Shown in pieces: positions 35,072 through 46,249 of a stretch of DNA of 64,000 bases. This DNA comes from Ectobius pallidus (Eukaryota > Arthropoda > Insecta > Blattodea > Ectobiidae). The position numbers were made by a program, and so were the translations under genes. The DNA is taken from positions 141,695,686 through 141,759,685 of the forward strand of contig CAXKWD010000005.1 in assembly GCA_964059195.1 (NCBI GenBank), in the 5' to 3' direction. Every line of letters starts with the position of its first letter. The first letter of the stretch is position 1. Below the pieces are notes generated by a model that made no database searches, had not been told where the DNA came from, and was given only the letters and a program-made list of their open reading frames with translations.

Positions 35072-36000
35072 TATATATATATATATATATATATATAGAT
35101 ATATATATATACATATAGGCCTACTGATTACGGAATCGGCCACAAGCATAATATATTTACTTTATTTCGAGAATAACTCATAACGTACCGCATAGATTAG
35201 TGTGTAAAGAAACTCCAACCTAATTAGAATATAAAGAAAAGAGATGTCTTTATCACTTTTGTGGGAGGTGATATAGCAAATTTCAATAAAGATTGAATGA
35301 ATCAGGTTTGTGATAGGCTGATTTCATACTCATTTTTGTATGTTATTGGTCCATATCGAAAGAAAGCCTTTGTGCCTATTGTTTATTTACCGATTAACAC
35401 TCTTCTTAAAAACAAAGTGTTAAAGAACCTAGCGTGTTATTTCTAGCTGTCTTCAGCCTCTTGAAGTCCAATTAAGCGAGATTGATCTTTAAAAGATGGG
35501 AAGTCTACGCAGAACAATACGCACTGCATTAGCGACGTGGAGGTGTGGTTCTATATCAATTACAAATGCTGTTTCTGAATCATCGCATGCGCATGGGATG
35601 AAAATGTGAGGAATTCCAACATGACAGTAATGTTTCCTGTCTTTGACTGATCTGTCTGTCGTATAATTCTTTAGTGATGTTCTTGGCTGTGCTGTGATAG
35701 ATTACAAAGTAATAGATGATCCAGAATGTTGCTAATTCCATGGCTTTGAATGAGGTTTAGCGGGTTTGGACAACTGAATACTTATAAAAAAAATAGACCT
35801 ATTACTAGTAGGCTAATATGCGAGGTAGGGAGCATAAGTCGTGGCAACTTTTTTTTCTATCAAAGTAAGGCGAAGGCACCATGAGATGTATGTCACGGGA
35901 GAGTGTGGCATCTTTTTATAAATGGACACATCATTTGGTGGCATTGTGATGTACGGTTATACGAATAGAGGCGATGGTAATTTAGTTGTGAGTGAGTTAT
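35072..36000. other. AT microsatellite then no gene
   Basis: An AT run covers about 35071-35115. The rest has no recognisable coding sequence or repeat. Confidence 0.5.
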
Positions 36001-36008
36001 CGTTCAGA

Positions 36009-36170
36009 ATGGATATGACAAGCTATGAACAGCATTCTTAGGCCTATATGAAAATAGTTACTATCCGAGGGAAAAATGCCAGAGAATACCACAAGGAGCT
36101 GTTGGAAGCTTTGGGGAATAATCCCCATCTGTACCGAACTTTAAGGGATCGTGGAGTGGGTATGTGTGTT
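36009..36170 (+). pseudogene. Mariner-like transposase N-terminal remnant
   Basis: From an ATG at 36009 the frame reads MDMTSYEQHS, an in-frame stop, then IRGKNAREYHKELLEALGNN and YRT. This fits the helix-turn-helix (HTH_48) start of mariner-type transposases, where a conserved RWV helix follows YRT. That helix is here only across a frameshift (GATCGTGGAGTGGGTATG). The 162-codon frame 36048-36536 therefore leaves the homologous region after about 40 codons. No DDD catalytic domain is seen. Confidence 0.55.
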
Positions 36171-38960
36171 TTCAACCTTCAAACTACCGCAGTACATTGG
36201 AATGGCACGATGCAGTCCCATATGGATGTTTATGGGCGTCTGTTTCCTTCACTATCCCACATCTACAGTATTTTTCAAATGAGAAGCCAATTCCTTCACC
36301 TGTACGAGCTAAAGAGGAGTAACAGTCTTCCCTCCGTCTCGCCGTCTCTGATTGGACCGCGTATCTATGCAAGGAGAAGGATAAACGGCTTGTCATCTGC
36401 AAAACACTGTAGTAGGCCTACCCATAATCTGCATTATACGTTCCATGCCCTGCCTTTTATTTGTATGTCTCCAAATGGTCCCACATTTTCAAAAGAAAAA
36501 ATAGTTGCCATAACTTACGCCCCAAACTTTGTATAAGTATTTATTATCAATATAACTGACGTTGTTTAGATTAACATGTGTTGATGATATACTCTATTAT
36601 TATTTTAATCTTCCCAGGCTGTATAGGCCCTACGCCTTAGAAGTACCGTGTAGCAAGTATGGATAAAATTAATTAACTAAAAACAGAATTTAAATAGTAA
36701 CCCAACTTCCTGTATAGCAGCATTTCTTATGCAAATATTTGTCAAAGGCTGTTGAAGTCTATCTTGACAATAATGTAATTGAGTAATAATATAATTTGTC
36801 TTCGGCATTCTAAAGCAGAGCATTCAAATATAAGATGTGATACAGTCTGATTGGTATCCTTACAAATACAGTTATATGTTCCTATTTTGAATTGTTTCAG
36901 ATAATGCCCAAATTTACTGTCACGTTATAAATTTAGTATTGTGTTAGTGTAAAAACATTTTTGTTCTATGTATTTGCACTTTAACCGGTCAAACACTGAA
37001 GGAAAAAATAATGTTCTTGCCAGAGAGCCAAATGATACTAAGGAAAAGAAATCATTTGTTTATATTGTTGAAAAATCTTTTGGTATTTACTGAATTATGT
37101 ATTGTCTGTTTGGATCGTAACATGATATAACCCCATCCAGCAGCCCTTTCGTTTATACAGTCGTGATTGAATGTGGGATATACTTCCCGTCACTGTGCAA
37201 AGGACTATAATGCTTAGTGTAATCGAGAAGGAGTATTCGCAGCACGTGTGGGAGGCCGCTATCGAGATGGCACAGTTATCGTTCCCGGAAATGTACTCCC
37301 TATACTGCAAGACTGTATTAAGCGGCACTTCATGGCATAATGATAAAAAAATTTATGTGAAACACAATAACTTCCTCTACCCTTAACATATTCCAGGGTA
37401 GAGAAGACGGCTGTGTAGCAGTATAGCGCATTCATTGTCTTATCCTCATATATACAAACTCGCATTGTTCGCTAGACAAAACTTAAACCAAAGTTTGTTT
37501 ATTTATTTATTTATTTTAAGTCTACTAACCTAAAAAATTACATAGTAGATTCTATTGACAATCAAATAAAGAAAACAACATTAAGAACAACAAAAGAACA
37601 CTAAAACAAGTCAATTAAAAACAATACACACTCAATTACAAGAATTACAAATGAATAAAGTTAACAAATATAACAAAACACACTCAATTCCAAGAATTGG
37701 GTTCAGAGCCATAGTAGGCCATGTGCCATTAAAGAAAAAGGAGAAACCAAGAAGTAAAGTTCAATGAAAACCATAGTTTAATTACTTATAAATAAAGTTT
37801 TGCAATACCTGCACAATAATACATAAATGAGAGGCCCCTGGACATGGACCACATTATTAAATACTCGATGCACAATTCAAAACACTACCGCAAAGTGTCA
37901 CTATACCTTATTTTTGCTGCTAGTGGAGATGGCCCACTATGGCTCTGAGCCCTTGAAAAGAACACTAAAACAAATCAATTAATAACAATACACACTCAAT
38001 TACAAGAATTACAAATTAATAAAGTTAACAAACAAAACAAAGCACACTCAATTATAAGAATTATAAATGAATGAAGTTAACAAATAGAAGAACAGAACAA
38101 TTCATTGCTTTGTAATTTGATGACTGCATGTATGATATGATTGACTTATAACTAACTTCAGAATTTTTTTACGAAAAAATGTTTCAAATAGAAGTTTGAG
38201 ATCTTAGTGTAAGCATCTCATGTACAAAATTTAAACAAGATCGTTAAAGCCGTGTTTGAGAAAATCGCGAGGAATAAAAATTTAACGATGTAAAATGGCA
38301 GTAAAAGTAAGAGAGAAAAAAGACATATATAACTCAAATACGAAATTTTCTTTACATACAATTGTTATTTATCTAGGTATGATCATAGATACACAGAGAT
38401 ATGTTTCTGAAACATAAAAGCAGACAAAATTTCGTGTTAGGCATCTTATGGGGAACATTTTTCGTAATTTCATCGACGAAAGTTTTAGCAGTATTGTTTG
38501 AATTTTAAGCAGTAACTGCCTTTAGTGAGAATTAAACATTTTTGTTTTAATTGTCTTAAGTGCAGATGTAAGCTAAACCATATCTTGCACAGACTTTGGC
38601 TTGCCATACGAATAACAGTTTTGTATTGGGCTGGACAGCTGAAGCGCACTCCCGCGATGCCAAAATGAAAAACTAAAATCCATATTAGGATGGATGAAGT
38701 CATTTTCTTGAATTTTATGTGATTGTTTTTGCTCTTTTTTAAAGCATAAATCTAAAGTTAAATCCTCCGCTAGCTTAAAGTTAATGAAATGCGATTAGTG
38801 AGGCACATAGAAACCATTTGGTAAAAGAATAGCGTAGCATGTCGTGATGCTGTTTTAATTAGGAAATGCAATCATAATCGTTTGAACTAGTATAATGGAT
38901 TAGCTGACTGCAGACTCTGAACAGACGGCGTGCGAGGCACTGTACACTTAATGGCTGTGA
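36171..38960. other. No recognised gene
   Basis: A GC-richer patch (36180-36420) and another at 37150-37330 have open frames without known motifs. Around 37500-38060 is A-rich DNA in which ACACACTCAATTACAAGAATT recurs at about 37626, 37680 and 37990-38050, an old local duplication. The remainder is AT-rich. Confidence 0.4.
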
Positions 38961-39342
38961 TCTGACTTTTAGAGCCGTTTTCTCCAAATCCGATTGAACT
39001 TGGTATAAGTCAAACCCGTTCAATTTGGGTATTGGGTTTAAACAGACTTTCATTTTCTCCAAACAATTTTGGCGGACGTTCTGTTTAAACGAAATGCTCG
39101 CGGGTTCAAACGATCTAAGAGGAGTTGGACCATCTTGACAGTTTACCGGCTTTGGAACTTGAGTGTAACTGGCCAATCAGGGACCAAGGACACCGATGTT
39201 GTGTTTACTTATTTCCAATATGTCTGCCGTTTGTGAAGAAGGAGATTGTGTTTTTATTTTGTTAAAGAGAACTGTGTGTGTAAAATGTGCTCCCTAGTGA
39301 AAATTGTAGTGTAATTATAGCGTAATAATAATAAATTATAAT

Positions 39343-39462
39343 TTAAACATCTGAAGTGTTGTGTAGAGTAATTTCTTCAGTTGTTTTCTTGAATTCTTTT
39401 GGGAAGCTTTCTACTTTCGTTATTGTCTCCCGAACAGCTTCTGATTTGTCGCGAATCCATAT
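39343..39462 (-). pseudogene. Coding-like remnant inside the Harbinger-like element
   Basis: The minus strand encodes WIRDKSEAVRETITKVESF then PKEFKKTTEEITL before a stop at 39343. It is amphipathic and coiled-coil-like and much less AT-biased in meaning than chance frames. It may be an exon of the element's accessory (Myb/SANT-type) protein, but I cannot name it. Confidence 0.35.
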
Positions 39463-41242
39463 TAAATTGAAATTAAATCGTATATAAGGTACCGGGGCTT
39501 GTAATGTTTACATTATGTCAAATATACTATTTAATATGTTTCTATATAACAGCCTATAATATGCCAAATGTTTTAATATAACAATGTTTGGGGAAAAGGT
39601 ATTTTATGCCGCGCACGAGTTATCCACTCCCACTTATATAATATTGTTTAATATGATTTTTGGTGCAAGGGTCTTTTTTTATTATGAAATATTATTTTGT
39701 TGTTTATAGTTGTGATATATTATGTTTGGTGCAAGGGACTTATTATTCAGTGGAAGGAAAAATTGTGCGCGGCATGAAGTACCGTTTCGCCGAAATTTCT
39801 CGAATCTGTTCCTCCCTGAAAGTCTTACCGTGGATTTCAAGAAAACAACATTTAAATTGAATCTATTCATTTTACCTACAAAATAAAAACCTGTTTACCC
39901 TGGAATGATATTGATTTGGATTATATGAAAGGGGAGCAGGGTGAGTCGTAAAGTATAAACTTGCCTTTTAAAGTACCAGTGTTGGCACTGATATTGACGA
40001 GAGCTTGTGAATAAAATTAGCATTTTGTATTTTGCAAGTTGTGCCAATTCAAATTATTAGAATTAATTTAAAGGAAGGAATTGGCACATTTTATTTGTGG
40101 ATGCTCTGATTACATATAGTGGTGGTAGTAGGCCTAGTGTTAATATGCCAATTTCCCATTGAAATGAAATTAACAATCTTCCAGCTGGAACATCACCACC
40201 ATGAAAGCCTGATGTATTATGGACACCTCTCACAGATGTAATATGTAACGCTCAATGTTATGGTATCGAGTTGAGTCATCGGTCAGTGACTGGTCTTTTG
40301 TTTGGTTGTAGAGGCACTTTACCGAAATTCACATGGAATTATCTTCTCTCCTTAGGAATATCCATGGAACTTGTGCGTACTATACTTGTGGGGTTAATAA
40401 AGGACTCGCTTTGTATCCTACACAGGCACTTGTATTCCACTTAAATAGTAGGTTATTAATACTCCTCCAGCTGAGTTAAGCCGCTTAAATCAGTAAATCC
40501 TAATCGTATACTTATGTTATTTACTCGTATATTATTAATATTGTAATACTGAGGCAAACAGTAGGCCTACCCGTATTCAGGAACCCTGTGGTCAGTCATG
40601 AAATGAATTGATGCCATTTTGGATAAATAATAAAAATTAAAAACTCTGACACCGACCTGGAAGATTTATATGATAGACAAGTATTTCCAATAAACAACAA
40701 GATGTCAAGCAGGTGATGTTATTTCCCTTACGGTATTTCAATTTATTTACTGAAATTATTTTATTATACTTTCCATTGGGGCATATAATTAATATGGCTT
40801 GATTTTTTTGACAAGGGATTCTGTTTAAAAAATTTTAACTATGAAACCATTCCCATACCTTCTTCAAATTTGGTACATAATTTGACATTAGTATATAGCC
40901 TAATCTATTTCCTAGAATTTATTGAACATTTTTGAAGACGCAATTTTTTTTTAAATTAAAAATTTTCACTTTGAAATTTGAAAAAAAAAACAAGTTTCAT
41001 TAGAACTATTAGGCCTATGTGTTATACCCTAGTTGTATTTCAGTAAAAGTTAGTATATCTCTTAATATACATGAAAACTACCTCTCTACAAATTTTTGAG
41101 GTTAAATTTTAATCAAAAGTGTGGTAGTAAGTAGGCCTACCCTTCTGGAAGAGTTACAGTGAAATAACTGGTCTATGTAAATCGTTCATGCTTCTGGTTG
41201 TTTGTCCATGAACACTGTAATTAGTTTTTAATCTGACATTTA

Positions 41243-41635
41243 TTGATATTATCTCTATCATATAACAGATTATATATATACCCCTGTAACTTATATACGG
41301 TACTTTTAAATTTTCAAAAAGCGGTTTACAAGATTCTCTTTTTTTCTTTCTACATTATTCTCATTGCTCCTTTTTGTAATTTAAATATTATTTCCCCCTA
41401 TGGGAAGAGTTGCCCCAGATTATGACTCAATACTTCATCACAGAGTAAAACATGAAAAATATACCATACATAAGGCATCTTGTAATATAGGATATTCAAA
41501 CCTTAAAGCAAAGTATGCTGAACTAAGCTTTGAAATTATTTCATTGTGTCTCTTCCAGCCTAGATTTTGGTCAATTTGCAATCCTAAAAACTTTATAAAT
41601 CCAATTTCTTCTATGTCTTGTGTTTGGTAATTATT
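41243..41635 (-). pseudogene. Jockey-like LINE reverse transcriptase remnant
   Basis: The minus strand reads IKFLGLQIDQNLGWKRHNE, then ISKLSSAYFALR, then MVYFSCF. After a frameshift come VMKY, a stop, VIIWGNSSH, and further IFKLQKGAMRIM. The order KFLG..ID..L.W..H, KL..A.FA.R, YF..F, I.WG, KLQK.A.RI is the C-terminal thumb and beyond of jockey-type reverse transcriptases. Several stops and one frameshift show it is dead. It lies inside the Harbinger-like element. Confidence 0.8.
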
Positions 41636-42159
41636 TAATTAATTATAAGACCCTCTGTAGCTGTGATAAATATCAACAATTCTTCCATTCTGTGAGACCA
41701 CATAAGTTACCGGTAGGCCTATGTAATTTCTCATTGCATTAAGTCCAAAATTTAAGCAACAGTACTACTGTAACACAAGGGTAATTAAATGTAAAATCAT
41801 TAATATTTTATCAAGTTAGTAGAGCTATTTTAGGTACCAGTTTTGTCAGTGAAATTGTAAATATTTAGGAGAATTAGGCCTACAAATGATACCTAGGTAA
41901 GGAAACTGGTTGTAGTGGTTTTATTTGGGTTTATTGTTTTTTAAGTTGTACTAGATTGGGGGTTTATACAGTAATAATTGTTGGTCATCAAATTCTAATT
42001 ATTCTATATTGGGGGTTTGCAAGCTCTAGCCCAAATTATTTCTTATGGGAATCCTCAGTTTGACATTCACAGTAAATTTTTTTTTTACATCCATTTGGCT
42101 GGAGCAGTTATATTTGCTGTATAACCTATTTGTGAATTATGAAGAAGCTGTTCCCAATT

Positions 42160-42312
42160 TTAATAGTGATCTGCCCTTGTAGGCTTACTGTTCTTGGTCT
42201 TGGTCGCCCTAACCTCATTTACGTCCATTGGGGTATAATCATCATCTATCTCATCAAAGATTTCAACATATCTATCATTCTGTTTCACCACTTGTGATTT
42301 CCAATTGTAAAA
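42160..42312 (-). pseudogene. Acidic coding-like remnant near the element's right end
   Basis: The minus frame gives FYNWKSQVVKQNDRYVEIFD, then EIDDDYTPMDVNEVRATKTK to a stop at 42160. It looks protein-coding but unidentified. Its place near one terminus of a Harbinger-like element would fit the second, DNA-binding protein of that superfamily; this is inference. Confidence 0.35.
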
Positions 42313-42588
42313 TTTGAATTGAACAGTAATAGAAGGTTAATTTAAATATAATTGCTATAAAAATTGCTAATATTATGAGATATTGTCAAGGAATTTCCAA
42401 CAAAATATCTATTTAAACCACAGAGCAGCAGTTTAAACCCTCAACATTGAGGGTTTAGCTAGATCCCATGTTTAAACTTGATGCAAGGCTTAAACTAGTG
42501 TGGGGAAAATCATTTTTACTTTAAACTCAGGATTAAACAAGTTTGAAGTAAATCCAGGTTTAAACTGACTTGGAGAAAACGGCCCTTA

Positions 42589-42701
42589 GTGTCATGATAC
42601 CACCCACACGTCTCTTCTCATAATGTAGAAAGCCAATGTGCGGTAGATATACTGTATATAGTCTAACACGATAGTCAAATTGGTCATCTGTTGTCATCAG
42701 G
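42589..42701. repeat. Diverged block, copy A
   Basis: ATGATACCACCCACACGT, CAATGTGCGGT and ATCTGTTGTCA match copies at 43681-43775 and partly 46120-46200. The Harbinger-like element abuts its left side and a hAT-type MITE its right side. Confidence 0.65.
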
Positions 42702-42707
42702 GACGTA

Positions 42708-42895
42708 GCCAGGATTTTTTAAGAGAAGGGCCCACAGGAGGATCTGGGGGTACTCTCGCATTTTTTTGTAAAATTAAGCCTTCAAATTTCATTTTAACGT
42801 AATTTTGCAGTTACAAACAAAATAGTTTTTTTAAACACATTTTTTTTTTATTCCGGGGGACGGGACCCTCAGGCCCCCTCCTGGTTACGTTCCTG
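42708..42895. mobile_element. Short hAT-like MITE
   Basis: The termini CAGGGACGTAGCCAGGA and TCCTGGTTACGTTCCTG are reverse complements with two differences. Flanking octamers GTTGTCAT and GATGTTAT agree at six of eight positions, so a decayed 8-bp target duplication. Subterminal GGGCCC-rich blocks match the solitary end at 32394. Confidence 0.75.
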
Positions 42896-43680
42896 GATGT
42901 TATGTTTAAAGGGATGACCGAGACCAGTGAAATTAAAAATAATTGCACTTTTTGCTCACTTCATTTGATTTTTCAGAAAAAATCTTACAAGAAGTGTTTA
43001 TATACAGTCTAAAGAAGCTGCTTAAAGTTGTTATTATTATTATTATTTTTATTTATTTATTTTTTTACACTTTTTGAAAGATGTTCCTGAAGATCAAATT
43101 TTGATTATTTTCCAATAAATTTTAAATTATGCCTCTTTGTGCAACCCTAAACAAGTTTCATTAAAATTAATAACAAGAAAGAAGGCTTTTATTTACAACC
43201 CTTTGTTGGAACTGATTTTCGTGTTAAAAATGTTTATAAAATTAAAACAAAACAAAAAATATCCTGCGATAGTTGGAGTAGATCTACATAATGCTGATCA
43301 GAAATCCATAATATATAATCCATATAATCCGTGCGTCGTTTCAAGTTAATAAATTATTAATATAAAGTAATAATTTAAAAGACCGCTCTTTTGTGAACGC
43401 TGCTGACTATGAAGCTGGGTGCACTGAGCTTCTTGAGGATATCTGAGGTGCTACTAGATGAAAAAGTCATGGTTCCGACTAAGAAAAAAAGACCACATGC
43501 CGCTAAATCCTACCATCTACCTTTTCTCCCCCGGGGATGTAGCGCCTTGGAGTTTAGTTTAGTAACATAAAAAATGTTTAGGATAGTAGATTATCTCAGA
43601 GTACACGGTAAAGGCCTATTGCTTAACATTTTGTTGATAAATGTAGAAAGATAAATTTCTGTGGTTCCTCGCCTTAAATG

Positions 43681-43775
43681 TTACACTACCACCACCCACA
43701 CGTTATATCTCCCAATATTTGAGAACAGCAATGTGCGGTCGACAATTCTGACAGGGTAATCAATTGATCTGTTGT
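43681..43775. repeat. Diverged block, copy B
   Basis: ACCACCCACACGT, GAGAACAGCAATGTGCGGTCG and TCTGTTGTCAAG match copy A at 42589-42701 in order. It has no MITE after TGTTGTCA, so it is the uninterrupted version at that point. Confidence 0.65.
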
Positions 43776-46110
43776 CAAGTTAAGTGTGGGCACGCAGAGC
43801 TGGAATCTGTATATCTCGGCTGTAGTGATCAGTTTTCAAGCATTATGAAGCTTCCCACATGTTGTGTTATGTGCATTTGCTGTGAGGAACTGAATTGTGC
43901 AGTAAGTGTTCATTCTGCAACTGTTGAACATCATTCACAATAATTACGAAAGTTAGTCAAGAAATATTCAGTTCACATCTATAGACACGTCTTTAACCAC
44001 AGCCGTCAGTGATTGTAGAGTTGTTTCGTTCCTTAAGATCCATAGTGACAAAGAGTCACCACAACGGGTACAAGGGAAAGGACAGAATTAGTGTGAAACA
44101 TCGATCATTTTTTTTTCTTTTTTTGCATTTCAATTGAAAGGGCAGATATGGAAGTCTTTTAATTTGTGTAGAAGTTGCTTTAATAGGTAAGAGTTTTAAG
44201 CGTTTTTAACCAACACCACCACTACACTGTAGAGTGTATGGTACTCCCCATGACTTGATGGAAATAGGCTATAGCCCAGTTTCTCCAGCAGGGGCACATA
44301 TTAGGCGGAGCTAAACTGTCCTTGTAAGATGAGATAATGAAGGAGTGATTTTTTAATATAAGAGGTCCTTAAACCTACATCCTTACTTCGTATATATTAA
44401 AATACGATACAATTTGCTCAGCTAAAATATATTTTGTGATCTGTTGCTTTTCGGTGTCTCTACACCATCTTCAAGGCATCTTTTGCTGGCTTGGAGCCTC
44501 AATAATTAAATAAAAACTGCATTTCGTCACATTTACAAAATAAGATAAAATGTATAAAATCTCATAGAATCACTGTCACTGAAGTATCTTCTGTGGCTTC
44601 CTCTTAACTCAACCAGGAGAAAATATCTATGAAAAATACATTTCCCTTGGCCAAGCTGGAATAGATCCCAAAATCTCATCCCAGATAGTTGTTAGTTAAA
44701 CTGAAAACTATACAAGAATGATGTGAACATCTGGAACAAATACCATAAAATAGGACGTCATTTCTGACTATTAGCTAGGGTATGACGAGAACTAATGACG
44801 AATCTCAGAAGGCTGAAGAAGAAATAGTTACTAAGACAGGCTTAGCTTGTTCTTTGTCTTGGCTCCTTAAACGCCTGCTATAAGAGGCTATAATTCCTCT
44901 CCTGGGCTAGGAATACTGCTCTTTTTTATGTCAAAAAAAACCAACAGCCTTCAGTCGGATTTCAACTGTTGGATATAATGAAAATACTCAAATGTTTCAT
45001 GAATGGCGAGAACATTTCAAGCAATAGTTATAGGTTGAACAAACTGGTTAGATACTGCACATATCGGGTGGAAAAGTTATTGGCATCATTAATCTGTACG
45101 TGTTCACCAATCGCCTCTTAAAAGCTTACATCTTTACGATTTTGTTTTGACTGGAATAAGTTAAGTTCAAATGAATAGGGGTCAGATTAACGAGCATAAT
45201 AATCATCTCACGTTCTGACTTAGCCTACTACCTTTACATGTCAGATGCTCTCCAGACGATGTTGGCACCCGCATACAAGAACCCACTTCCGTTATCCATT
45301 TTCCATCATTTACCGATTATGTCAATAATAGGATTACTTTTCCTTTGATAACTGTTTTTGAGCGATTTCAGTTGCATTGCCTAGATTTTTCTCTTTTCTT
45401 TCTCTTCCTCGAACTTCCCAAAGTTTGCAGTTCGACATTATTTCATGTAACTTATTGACGTTTTTATAACCATAAGTCACTTAGAAATCGAGATCTACGT
45501 CAAGAAAGTTAAGTTGGTCTCTGATAAGTAGAACAGGCACTAACAACAACAATAATAATAACTGCTCTTCAAAATTTGAACACATAGATAGAAATATTGT
45601 ATTAGAAATATAGATACCAGTGTACCTCTTTCGCAGATGTTCCTATAGCTTATGGAGGTTGGTTTGGCCTTTCCCCCCCCCCCCAAAAAAAAAATAGAAT
45701 CCCTGGTGATGGTGATGATAAAAATAGTTTGATGATGGTGATAAAAAAAGATAAAGAAGACGTGAAGTTACTACCTTTTATTTTATAAACATCTAGGCCT
45801 ATATCTTTGGATTAGCTTCTTCCTCTCGGAAGATATTTTCGAACAGTCCCCGGGTGGCTGTTCCATGAGAGAGAATCTGCTTGCAATTCCTGACTCACAA
45901 CAATATTTCATCTACTGTATATAGTTTACATGCTACAGTATAATTTTCTTCTTAATGAGAACTCAGTATCTAACAACTTCTTAGTGCAGTAACTCACTGG
46001 CTCGTTTTCTTTATTTCTATTGTTCTGCAGACATCGTGCGGTGTATCAATTGCTCGGTCGTGAAGATGAAACACATTGGGAGGAAGATCGCGCGTGACAG
46101 TTTATACTGT
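43776..46110. other. No gene seen
   Basis: It contains AAC/AAT triplets at 45542-45561 and a C run followed by an A run at about 45673-45694. Segments near 43840-43950 loosely resemble 48900-49120. No coding sequence. Confidence 0.4.
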
Positions 46111-46114
46111 ATCT

Positions 46115-46200
46115 GTTGGCCATGATCTTACTTTAGTGCTATGATACCACCCATACGTTCATCCTGTTTTCTTATAGTGAAGAACATCGCATTGCGTGAA
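46115..46200. repeat. Diverged block, copy C, with the empty Harbinger site
   Basis: GGCCATGATCTTACTTTAGTG then CTATGATACCACCCATACGT corresponds to the two flanks of the 3.6-kb element joined with one TTA. Confidence 0.65.
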
Positions 46201-46248
46201 TATTAAATGTTCTTAATTTTTGCTTATAGTGAAGAACATCTCATTGCA
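46168..46248. repeat. Short tandem duplication, period about 53
   Basis: CTTATAGTGAAGAACATCGC at about 46170 recurs as CTTATAGTGAAGAACATCTC at about 46223, both followed by ATTGC. Confidence 0.8.
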
Positions 46249-46249
46249 A

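Larger units (their letters stand above)
38972..42585. mobile_element. PIF/Harbinger-like DNA transposon, degenerate
   Basis: Termini GAGCCGTTTTCTCCAA and TTGGAGAAAACGGCCC are reverse complements at 15 of 16 positions. Similarity extends about 45 bases inward (GTTTAAAC/GTTCAA words). TTA occurs outside both ends (38969-38971, 42586-42588), the 3-bp target expected for PIF/Harbinger. The flanks joined with a single TTA match an uninterrupted sequence at about 46115-46150. The 3.6-kb interior holds protein remnants and a LINE fragment; I see no DDE transposase. Confidence 0.75.

Noticed and set aside
46168..46248. CRISPR-like spaced repeat
   Set aside because: Only two copies, in an insect-type genome; a simple tandem duplication explains it.
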